From the NCBI RefSeq assembly GCF_026151205.1, contig NC_087079.1:310001-374000 (forward strand): a DNA stretch of 64,000 nucleotides. The letters are read 5' to 3'. Position numbers and translations under genes: made by a program. Below the pieces are notes generated by a model, which saw only the letters and a list, made by a program, of their open reading frames with translations, did not search any database and was not told where the DNA came from. This DNA comes from Bolinopsis microptera (lineage: Eukaryota; Ctenophora; Tentaculata; Lobata; Bolinopsidae). This document shows positions 58,201 through 64,000 of this stretch, one piece after another (position 1 is the stretch's first letter; each line of letters starts with the position of its first letter).

Positions 58201-58855
58201 GCAATATACCATGCTCCCAGAAATTCTGTGATTCACGTGTCATCACATACACACATCCATGATCAAGTTTGTGGATCTGTTGTTTGACCGGACCGACTTT
58301 GCTACGAAATACCAGGTCTCTAGAAGCCCCAAGACTGAGTGTAATGATGTCACCAGTGACCTCATTTTCATCATCACTGTGGAAGGGTATATGGCACTTG
58401 CCGTTTTCATATTTGGTGATTAGACAAGTTACCTGCTCCTTATTAAACGTAGGGTCATCTAATGCATTCGAAATGTTTGTAAAAATGTGGTCAATAATGC
58501 TTGTATTTGCCATCCTTGCTCCAAGAATAGAATATGTGGCAAATGTAACCATTATATAATATTTAATGTGGCTTTCCAAACCTCCTTTGTACTGCAAAAA
58601 CAATGTTATTTGCCATTTCAATTTCTGATTCCACAAATCATAAAACATTAGGTTTGTGGCAGCATGGTATATTTGGAGCAATTTAAGGGTTAATTTATGG
58701 TACCTACCCACTCAGGTATAATTCAGCACCTAGTGGGACTGTCCAGCTCACTGCCAAAGCAGATGAAACATGACTCAATACCTGAGGGTGACGAGGACGA
58801 TGTCCCTGCTCTGGTGGAAGATTTCGATGAAGCATCTAGGACCGAAGGAATGTAA
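49157..58855 (+). CDS. BTF3: Nascent polypeptide-associated complex subunit beta (BTF3), complete four-exon gene
   Basis: Exons 49157-49214, 52417-52535, 52739-52868 and 58716-58855 sum to 447 nt: 148 codons plus stop, the usual family length. The N-terminus ([22 protein letters not shown]) carries the family's start and the basic RRKKKVIHK ribosome-binding motif. The NAC domain follows ([59 protein letters not shown]), then an acidic tail ([18 protein letters not shown]). NAC-beta pairs with NAC-alpha at the ribosome exit tunnel and shields nascent chains. All introns are GT-AG. The 3.2-kb intron 1 holds a TIR transposon and the 5.8-kb intron 3 an antisense LINE. A likely poly(A) signal AATAAA is at 59134-59139. 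Confidence 0.95.
49632..49742 (+). repeat. Hairpin plus 10-bp minisatellite module (copy B)
   Basis: TTGCAACGACCATTA, then ATGTCAGT...ACTGACAT enclosing ATTTTGTCAAA, then about six CATTAATGGT-type 10-mers. It is in direct orientation to copy C at 51454-51575. Confidence 0.65.
50292..50930 (+). CDS. Unrecognised ORF inside the TIR element
   Basis: The open frame runs from 50262 (after a TAA) to the stop at 50930. The nominal start is TTG, and the first in-frame ATG is about residue 68, so either a spliced upstream exon supplies the start (GAATCAG at 50271-50277 could be an acceptor) or the frame is a remnant. Residues 1-60 are acidic and disordered ([22 protein letters not shown]). The rest is basic with spaced cysteines (CNFG, GTGCFEG, QPGCKN, KPCQRR, RPLRCLG, SICPYRD, VLNCKR). 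It contains no DDE, RT or helicase motif that I can see. It may be an accessory or regulatory protein of the transposon, a captured host exon, or a decayed ORF. Confidence 0.45.
   Translation: MYKKSYLNSDSDLIRAKANRVALQFSELYPGDDEREEESDNESDFVAPDSESEDKDLHDLVTIKNKKMNTNTAITKFCNFGKTIFGNKSRRSKFFGTGCFEGSVPYQPGCKNSSKPCQRRTIRKGDSLSATFVPKKAKRPLRCLGTILSMSVSASKKGNCRSRRIPAASICPYRDDSARFWVKTAEGRVLNCKRIVLSNPRKRSAFLLSDSD
51454..51575 (+). repeat. Hairpin plus 10-bp minisatellite module (copy C) and C run
   Basis: ATGTCAGT...ACTGACAT enclosing ATTTTGACAAA, then CATTAATGGT 10-mers, GGTCGTTGCAA and a long C tract. Its outer end is the inverted match of the outer end of copy B (G tract, TTGCAACGACC), so B and C bound an inner cassette. 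Confidence 0.65.
52417..52535 (+). CDS. BTF3: BTF3 exon 2
   Basis: Acceptor TCTCCCAG, donor GAAGAG|GTACGT. Encodes [17 protein letters not shown] through IPGIEE. An in-frame ATG at 52383 upstream is intronic. Confidence 0.93.
52739..52868 (+). CDS. BTF3: BTF3 exon 3
   Basis: Acceptor ACATTTCAG, donor CCAG|GTATGT. Encodes [18 protein letters not shown] through KPISDLLP, the second half of the NAC domain. Confidence 0.93.
53060..58710 (-). mobile_element. CR1/L2-like LINE with AlkB-SGNH ORF1, ~5.6 kb, apparently intact ORFs
   Basis: Two minus-strand ORFs in LINE order: ORF1 (57485-58711) and ORF2 (53391-57002), 482 bp apart. The 3' end is not sharply defined. A short repeat of ATGTATAAA.TATT near 53105-53140 (minus strand, TTATACATT units) may be the microsatellite-like tail typical of CR1/L2 elements. 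The 5' end lies within the last ~170 bp before BTF3 exon 4. No target duplication found, as is usual for this clade. It lies antisense in BTF3 intron 3. Confidence 0.8.
53391..57002 (-). CDS. LINE ORF2: PHD-like zinc fingers, endonuclease and reverse transcriptase, 1,203 aa
   Basis: Starts with ATG and is uninterrupted. Residues 11-58 form a PHD-type C4HC3 finger (CKAC, CSIC, H35/C38, CYSC); a second Cys/His cluster follows at 88-124 (CHTC, CCYC, H111, CKEC). The endonuclease spans 201-430: [10 protein letters not shown] (N207), FNETN (E235), LAGDTNIDL (D357), TIIDHIF, SISDHLA. RT spans ~680-960: [27 protein letters not shown] (D807), [10 protein letters not shown] and catalytic FADD (894-897). 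All catalytic residues expected of a target-primed LINE are present. The C-terminal region (YYCCTVWGT and after) matches CR1/L2-like elements. It would nick target DNA and reverse-transcribe the element's RNA there. Confidence 0.92.
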   Translation of the reverse strand: MVVIRSSKNSCKACTKRLVSHKISITCSICYMTYHPKCAHLTPSDITELTGEWSCYSCISEILPVGAVMPLLPSRPIQIPVSNKREKCHTCTKIGNVRQMTKCCYCDNLSHTRCSAGSTGCKECLRKIFPAYDVSIRQLHMINLSNTIRFNPFNRDHLSNQIGDRDDTDADLNPWETTSSLLNNCKYYTAKAIKNTKEYELKLFSLNVRSLNGNIEEFRENIDQYTKYDVLCFNETNCNTECLPFQGEELELEGFYPPYVQTPARASNRGGGLVIYVNKKLCELSDINVKSALCCHDNPKIGEFLVAELTLKGHKNALICNIYRSPSGDLNGFLEQLKIFLRNLARHRNKNIILAGDTNIDLLDYGRIDSVTKYVDTLAEHGFAPVISRPTRVTDHSATIIDHIFVNNCHAVTKSGVISESISDHLATFVTIMVDQNRLSCKLQEDTTEMSSRVINDDSIQKFENDISAVDWNLVNNYDSVDEKFEAFDKKYSELYDRNFPIKAKKSKPGRRKNTKPWIQEWLRCACDRKNKFYEDFVTNPTTENDIRYKKMKKFVNKHVDKAKNKYYNAYFTKYSSDSRKQWQMVNNLLNRKKKGKIKINKINYNGSEITDSQQIANSFNDYFCNIAETLKRENGLVCSEGRTIVTETQDSKCQRSMNLEDSSASEIIEIVKGLKIKSTSDMSILPLKKVSNILAPVLSCLVSASLHQGKFPHKLKIAKVVPLHKGGSRAEVSNYRPISLLSCFSKIFEKIMQARLLDHLKTEKILFDSQYGFRAGHSCEHALLEAQNHIHRALEKKQVTALLLLDYSKAFDMVDSSILLRKLEHYGVRGLALSWFHSYLTDREQYVSVNNCKSSHLKLNYGVPQGSILGPILFIIYINDLPQISNLAKHIYFADDANLIISTDTFEQLNALVNEILTLIIDWATNNGLKLNASKTKYMIFTNKKTKDIEIYMGGERLKQSYHEKFLGVIIDTKLNWAHHIRHLATKVSRNAGILYKLKGSVPNKALKLIYNSFVQSHLYYCCTVWGTRSLNSVKRVFSAQKKGIRAADNQYHRYFYDKDLNSTPSHTKEIFNKLEVLALPNVIAKCILCLMHKVYSNTAPPNIIRMFTVSNLNAPRREPEFFAVPFNRLCNSDKSISYIGPKLYNQTVNIINKDIKYVTTCLQDKFLNSFKSTVNKHVLTAQAHKPDDKDWDNSNFVLLEI
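57485..58711 (-). CDS. LINE ORF1: AlkB-type 2OG/Fe(II) oxygenase fused to SGNH hydrolase
   Basis: 408 codons from a nominal GTG; in-frame ATGs at residues 22, 54 and 67 are likelier starts. Residues ~50-186 match the AlkB fold: [22 protein letters not shown], then FHSDDENEV with the iron ligands H111 and D113, [23 protein letters not shown], the distal ligand H167 in NFWEHGI, and RISLTFR with the 2-oxoglutarate arginines R179/R185. Residues ~218-385 match SGNH/GDSL esterases: FLTDSLL (S225), SSGINDLS (N270-D271) and NGIHLT (H364, with Asn where DxxH has Asp). An SGNH esterase in ORF1 is known from CR1-type LINEs. The AlkB half suggests oxidative removal of alkyl or methyl groups from the element's nucleic acid. 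Same strand as and just upstream of ORF2. Confidence 0.88.
   Translation of the reverse strand: MGRYHKLTLKLLQIYHAATNLMFYDLWNQKLKWQITLFLQYKGGLESHIKYYIMVTFATYSILGARMANTSIIDHIFTNISNALDDPTFNKEQVTCLITKYENGKCHIPFHSDDENEVTGDIITLSLGASRDLVFRSKVGPVKQQIHKLDHGCVYVMTRESQNFWEHGILPQPETQDCRISLTFRRLSQNTPPRKKIPRIHEPIHKPTVTEQSQPKERLLFLTDSLLRDVPFDLPNVHCIKREMYQLSKILDHEQYISGSKIVIISSGINDLSRYDHHHHSLSCDFKRNIDYLIEKYPNTTFIFNSLVLTRFSWLNEEVKLFNSFIFELSNRVSKLWFFDSHHICTVLYQRREVIVDPDGNGIHLTVLSKREIARSLATCVKEFMGRSYLIRKHWPLRREYVSSLGRP
58716..58855 (+). CDS. BTF3: BTF3 exon 4
   Basis: Acceptor CTACCCACTCAG. Encodes [17 protein letters not shown] and the acidic tail, stop TAA at 58853-58855. The antisense LINE ORF1 frame reaches to within 5 bp of this exon. 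Confidence 0.92.
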
Positions 58856-58860
58856 TGTGA

Positions 58861-58941
58861 TGACGTCACGTGATCTGATGACGTCACATTCTTGAGGTGT
58901 GACGTCTCGTTGTGACGGGTCCGTGAGGGCGAGTGACGTCA
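58861..58941. promoter_or_regulatory. Cluster of three TGACGTCA palindromes in the BTF3 3' UTR
   Basis: Perfect octamers at 58861-58868, 58879-58886 and 58934-58941, within 90 bp of the stop codon, with a near-copy GTGACGTCTC between. This parallels the cluster behind the BEN-like gene. A ninth lies at 59950-59957. Confidence 0.55.
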
Positions 58942-59139
58942 CGTTCATGTCGTTATGGAAACGTTTTTCTGATTTACAAGTTTATGGGTTTACGTTACAT
59001 ATTGTGATAGAGAAGGATAGCTTGGATAGCAGAAGCCAAATTTAAGGCTGCATTTTGGGGCTTAATGAGTTTGTTTGTTTTTATTAAGTTTATGGTTTTT
59101 ATGATAAGAAGCATCCTACTATTTTGGGTGAAAAATAAA

Positions 59140-59769
59140 ACATCATCTCATCTGCCCTTTTCTATCATGGAAGTGACCAGATATTTGAGATATTTGTCGT
59201 GTTTTATCCAAACAAGCAACTGTACGTTTTTATTTGATATTTGTAACTCACGGTTTTGTAGAGTTTTGTATCCATCTTTTCTACGATCTAAATTTAATAG
59301 GCACATTAAATAATTCGAATGTACTTCGAAGAAATGTCTCCCGATTTGTAATAGGATGATTTTTCCTGCCATTTTGTATTTCCCGAGGAATCTGATATTT
59401 ACTTAACATGTTCATCGTTTTTGATCATAATGTGTTGATGATCAATGATGATGTGATATTATCGTAGGAGCTTGATAGTAAACAACATGTTAAGTTTAAA
59501 GATCTATGATTATGAATGTAAGGAAAGCGCTTGGCTAAGAATTTCAATGGATTGGTTTGTTACAGTGATAAGATCTAAACGCTGAAACTATTTATTCGCT
59601 TATTAAAATATTCCTTTCTTTGTCTTCGTCAATAACATGCTCCGATCTCAAAGTTAGATCACAGATAATTCGAAATGACGTGTATTAACTAAATTGAAAA
59701 TCAATATGACAAATCACTATAACACTGGACCCGACGGACTATTTAAAACCTCTACCCTAGTCCCTAAGG
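59140..59769. other. Downstream flank of BTF3
   Basis: AT-rich, short frames only; nothing recognised. Confidence 0.4.
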
Positions 59770-59914
59770 GGTCGTTCACATATTATTACGTAATCAGCTG
59801 AGGGGGGGGGGTTCCGAATGATTACGCTAGTGTAATTTTGACACAATAGCTGTGTGTAAAACTGATTACGGAGGGGGTGGGGGGTAAAAATGATTACGTA
59901 ATATGTGAACGACC
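59770..59914. mobile_element. 145-bp MITE
   Basis: The inverted ends GGTCGTTCACATATTATTAC and the right-end partner GTAATATGTGAACGACC pair over about 23 bp, with GATTACG motifs repeated inside and a G run near 59803. No clear target duplication; superfamily unknown. Confidence 0.7.
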
Positions 59915-60129
59915 AATCCAACTGAAGTATCTGATACATGATAGAACCCTGACGTCACACCTTGAAAAACAGTTTCTCGCGGCATCTCGTCGAAGACAGC
60001 ATGACAGTGCGCGAAGCGACAACGTATATAATAGTCCAAGGTTAATATAAATATATATAGTTGAACGTGATATGCAGTTGATTGTTATGCTTTCCTAGGG
60101 AAACACTAACAGAGGAGAGGAGCCTGTTA

Positions 60130-62860
60130 AATATGCTACATTTTGCATTGATTCACGATTTTGGAGGGCTTCGACGCGCCGCGCAAACTAGCATTCTTGC
60201 TTCACATCGACGATCTCGATGGGTTGACATCGTCAATCAAATTCACAATGCTTGGAGGACTTCAACGCGCCGCGCAAAGTAGCATTCTTGCTTTGACGAT
60301 TTAAACTAACATTTTTACCTAATACCTGGGAACCCCAGGCTATCATATTTATGTTCATAATCAATAATCATAGCGATTCGGCAGAATGACAGGCGCGGCT
60401 GAGCGCCGCCCATTGATTGACGATGTCAACCCATCGAGATCGTTGCTCTGCGAAGCAATGATCGATGCGAAGCAAGAATGCTAGTTTGCGCGGCGAAGTC
60501 CTCCAAGTCCAACGCCGCCCAGTAATAGCATTCTTGTTTCGACGATCGTTGCTTTGATTGACGATGTCAATCCGTCGAGATCGTTGCTCTGCTTGCAGAG
60601 CAACGATTTTGATGGGTTGACATCGTCAATCAATCACGATGCCAACCCTATCAAGCTTCACCTAGTAACCATGTGCTTTCGCGCCACTTCAGGCGCGCTT
60701 GTTTCACAAGTCAAGTTTTTACCGCTGTGAGGCGGGCACGCGCTACTGCAAGCGCAAGGGCTCTGGATAGAGCAACTATCAAGCTAATTAAATTGTAACA
60801 TCAGCTTTGACAGATGTTTCACCTTGACCATTGTAAATGATTTGACCCGGCGCGCGCTACTTCGTAGCACTTGCCGTCAGGCCATTTCGAGAAGAAAGCG
60901 GCGCGCGCTACTTCGAAGAAATTTAGACGAGTAACATCCGTCAATGTTTCACCTAACCATGTGCTTTCGCGCCACTTCGGGCGCGCTTGTTTCACCGCCG
61001 TGAGGCGGGCGCGCGCTACTGCAAGCGAAAGGGCTCTGGATAGAGCAAACAGATGTTACTGTACTTTAAAGAGTGCGAGTGACACTTTTAAAATATGTGT
61101 TCCTAGACCGTCGACGCGACGAGTCCAACTCGGCGCGCTTCTTGAAAGGTTATACTTATAAACATATACATGTTCAATGTTACTGATACGCGTCTAAATT
61201 TCTACAAAGTAGCACGCGCTGGTTTCTAATTCTCGAAATAATAGCTCGAGGTCAAGGTAAAGGCAAGTGTTGTAGCGCAATGCGTTACTGTGCCGCGCCG
61301 CGCACTCAATGAGGCTTCTCACAGCAAGATCGGCGAAATACGCTACTGTGCCTCGCCGAGCTGCGATGAATTGACATCGTCAATTAAGGGCAAGTGCTAC
61401 TAGTAGAGGCTCTTACGGGCAAAAAGACGTGTATTCTGCTACGAGTTTAGAGACCTAACCGCTAATTAGACACAATAGTATGATGTCTAAGGATCGATAA
61501 TATGTTAAGAAGTATAAATTTGGCCTTATTAGTCACGTGCTATACTAATGCGCGTTTTAAACTTTGACAGTCTATTACTCTAAGGCAAATAGAGTAATTA
61601 TATTCATATTTTGTCAGCAATAAGATCACATTATTTTCTATTTGGTGTGAAAATATGAGCTAGAACAGACATAATCTCGCTGAGTTATAGCTGTTTGAAA
61701 TTTATGATGAACGCGCAGGTGCCAATTGATAACAACTAAATGCTTTTGCGCGTAGTGCGCGTCGAAAATTTGGCAAAAACGCTTGCGGAGTGACAATATT
61801 CAAACTTCGATAAAGTATATGAAGTGGGTACTTCTCGGAAAGGAAAAATTTAGGCAAACACGATGTGACTATTTGTGGGTTGATTTAATACAACTGCAAA
61901 AAATTATTCAAACTTCAAGCAAAAAAGTCAAAGTTTTTACCACTTTTTTGGATTTTTAACTGCGCTAAAATAGAGGGATTTGTTTTATTTTTATACCATC
62001 TTGTGCAGCTGTCTTTTAGCTATCTTCATGCAAGTTTTGCCGACATGCCAACAAAATTAACTTGCTCAAATTATCAAAAAAACATGGTTTTTTGGCCCAT
62101 TTTTGGCCCAAAAATCGGTTTTTTTCGATTTTAACCGCGCTAACTCAGTCCAATCATCTTGAAACCACTTTTAATCGATTCTACGGTCAAAAATACGTCT
62201 AGTAAGGTGTATCTGGGGTCCCTAGCGTATCGTGCAGACAATGCCCGTAGGAGCCTCTACTATACGGAATAGCGAGCGCCGGGTTGACGGATGTTACTCG
62301 TCTAAATTTCAAATTTCTTCGAAGTAGCGCGCGCCGCTTTCTTCTCGAAATGTTAGCCCGATGGCCCGATGGCACGTGCTACGAAGTAGCGCGCGCCAAG
62401 CCAGACCATTAACAATGGTCAAGCATTGCAATGCAGTAACTTCAAACTTATTTCAAACTTCGCATAACCATTAACCAAAGCGCATTTAAAAGATTTTCGA
62501 TTTCATTTTAAAACTTGCATTTTGACAAAGTATAGGTACAGTATGCCATCTGAAAGCAACAACTCTCAAATATAACACGGCGGAGGTATAAGACCCAACG
62601 TATGGGTACTAACTTTTGGCCCACCCTGTCACCTGTATTTTTGGACGCTGATCCCGAATTGGAGGACTTCGACGCGCCGCGCAAATTAGCATTCTTGCTT
62701 TGCATCGACAAGATCGTTGCTCTTTGCTGGCTGCAGAGCAACGATCTGAAAGGGTTGAAATCGTCAATCAAATCCCGAATTACCTCCCATGACATAGAGT
62801 TAAAATGCGCCCCTGACGAGATATTGGCGAAAAACTGTCTCGATCACGTGATATGACCGG
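60130..62860. repeat. GC-rich cluster of direct and inverted repeats, 2.7 kb
   Basis: The block GACTTCGACGCGCCGCGCAA...TAGCATTCTTGCTT...GGGTTGACATCGTCAATCAA occurs at 60155-60240 and 62660-62780 in the same orientation and at 60420-60510 inverted. A second pair (GCGCGCGCTACTTCG, TTTCGAGAAGAAAGCGGCGC, ACGAGTAACATCCGTCAA) is inverted between 60840-60950 and 62280-62400. TGTGCTTTCGCGCCACTTC.G is repeated at 60670 and 60960. A 13-bp perfect hairpin with a 2-nt loop lies at 60580-60607. A solo end of the CAGGGTGGCC family (minus orientation) ends at 62628. It looks like repeated insertions of one palindromic family, without a gene. Confidence 0.6.
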
Positions 62861-63080
62861 CCGTATAAGGAAGTTAATCTAATTTCTCGTTAGGGTTAGG
62901 GTTTCAGCATATGCTTTTGTTAAGGATTGGGTTAGGGTTAGTATATAGGATTGGGATCAGATTAGAGGGTTAGGGTTTCAAATAGTCGTAATTCATGCAG
63001 CTAGAGAACGCAGAACGGGTTGAAAAAGTCACGTGGCAGTTGACAGTTGAGTGTAGAGTGATTAATCATCATCCAAAATT
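62850..63080 (-). repeat. Dispersed repeat with TTAGGG-rich core, copy 2
   Basis: Inverted counterpart of 34905-35140: GGTTAGGGT blocks, GATTGGGATCAGATTAGAG, CAGCTAGAGAACGCAGAACG, GTCACGTG and AGTGATTAATCATCATCC. An interspersed element, not a telomere. Confidence 0.65.
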
Positions 63081-63676
63081 ATCTCGAATTTTAATATATG
63101 TAATAAAATGTTTTAATGATCTCAATGAGAAGAATGGCAAGAATATTTTAGCGTTTGCTGAAATCCCAAATTAATGATCGTTAAGAAATTCTACTCTAGT
63201 TTCCACACCACTTAAACAGAATATCCAAAGACTACGTTGCACCGTGTGTACATATTCCCAGTATTAGTCCTGATAGTAATAAAAATGTACTCGAGTTTAC
63301 TCTATATCATATATATGTATTATGCGGAACGGAGATAAAAGCTTAATAAAATTAAGTGTACCAACCTAATAATAATAATTTGCTGCCTAAACCAAAACCA
63401 AAACCTATAAATAATTATATATTACGTTCTTATTTCCATCAGAGGAGAAGCATATTATCTCACCTAACATACCTCGTGTACTGATCACGAGACCCACGTT
63501 ACACACATTCTCTCACCGCACATCATCTAATATCTTGTAAGAGGAGCCGTAATGAGTAGTGACATAGCTAGTAACTAGTAGCTACACACATAACTATATT
63601 GCATAATATTGCATAATATCATTATTTCGTTGTTGTACTTGTCTTGATGTACATGATATTTTATGTTTATTTATAG
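63081..63676. other. Flank of the possible right-edge gene
   Basis: AT-rich; no exon or element seen. It could include the promoter of a gene starting at the window's right edge. Confidence 0.3.
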
Positions 63677-64000
63677 AGTGTTGGTGTGTTGTTTAAATTT
63701 GACGAGTTTCGCCGGGTATTTGATATCTTTTTACGGTAAGTTTGGGATAACATTGGCTTAACATCAAAACTGACTTTTAAGCTTTAAGCCTATTAAGTCC
63801 CTTAACCGACAGTTTGAAAACACGTTATACACCTCAGGAGCAACAGACTATCACATGTGTATCATTTGGGAATTGTGTCAGACATTAATTTACTTTGCTA
63901 ATTAGAAATTTTTTGCAGGTCGGCGTCTTGTTTTGGTCTTTACAAAGAACAATAGCATCACTGAAAAAGGCAAGATATGGGAAAGAAAAGGAAACAGAAA
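63677..64000 (+). CDS. Possible first exons of a gene running off the window
   Basis: A short segment 63677-63735 sits between an acceptor (TTTATAG) and a good donor (ACG|GTAAGT). Another acceptor (TTTTTTGCAG) at 63918 is followed by sequence containing ATG at 63977 that opens MGKKRKQK up to the edge, a basic start typical of nuclear or nucleolar proteins. Alternatively the spliced frame runs through without that ATG (YGRRLVLVFTKNNSITEKGK). Too little remains to name the product. Confidence 0.3.

Noticed and set aside
57485-58711. The AlkB ORF as a host ALKBH2/3 gene
   Set aside because: It is fused to an SGNH domain typical of CR1-type ORF1, lies directly upstream of a LINE ORF2 on the same strand inside another gene's intron, and has no introns.

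Overview
This is an AT-rich, intron-bearing animal genomic window with two host genes I can splice together and a large load of transposable elements, several of them nested. Host genes have GT-AG introns of a few hundred bases to about 6 kb. Many long G/C homopolymers, MITEs, CR1-like and RTE-like LINEs and a Penelope-like element (PLE) point to an invertebrate metazoan. I cannot name the phylum from sequence alone.

Layout. 0-6 kb: a truncated CR1-like LINE whose 3' end is cut by a hairpin-plus-minisatellite module, then two MITEs with perfect 8-bp target duplications. 6-17.6 kb: mostly non-coding, with a tRNA-like sequence, a 636-bp tandem duplication and a doubtful minus-strand exon. 17.7-22 kb: an older LINE split by a full-length RTE-like LINE with a 13-bp target duplication. 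22-34 kb: MITEs, a 118-bp pure G run, a 1.7-kb fold-back Harbinger-like element, and a diverged tandem repeat interrupted by LINE debris. 36.4-43.3 kb: five exons of a plus-strand gene (BEN-domain-like, tentative); its first intron holds a PLE with an inverted partial copy. 43-49 kb: its 3' flank, rich in TGACGTCA sites. 49.2-58.9 kb: a complete four-exon gene for the beta subunit of the nascent polypeptide-associated complex (BTF3/NACB). 60-63 kb: a GC-rich cluster of inverted repeats. The right edge may hold the first exons of another plus-strand gene.

The most notable system lies in intron 3 of the BTF3 gene, on the opposite strand: an apparently intact LINE. Its ORF1 joins an AlkB-type 2-oxoglutarate/Fe(II) oxygenase to an SGNH-hydrolase domain. 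Its ORF2 carries PHD-like zinc fingers ahead of the endonuclease and reverse transcriptase. A retrotransposon carrying its own candidate nucleic-acid dealkylase suggests RNA or cDNA repair, or evasion of host methylation, during retrotransposition. Intron 1 of the same gene holds a second unusual element: 2.66 kb, with long terminal inverted repeats, paired hairpin/minisatellite modules and an unrecognised 212-residue ORF.
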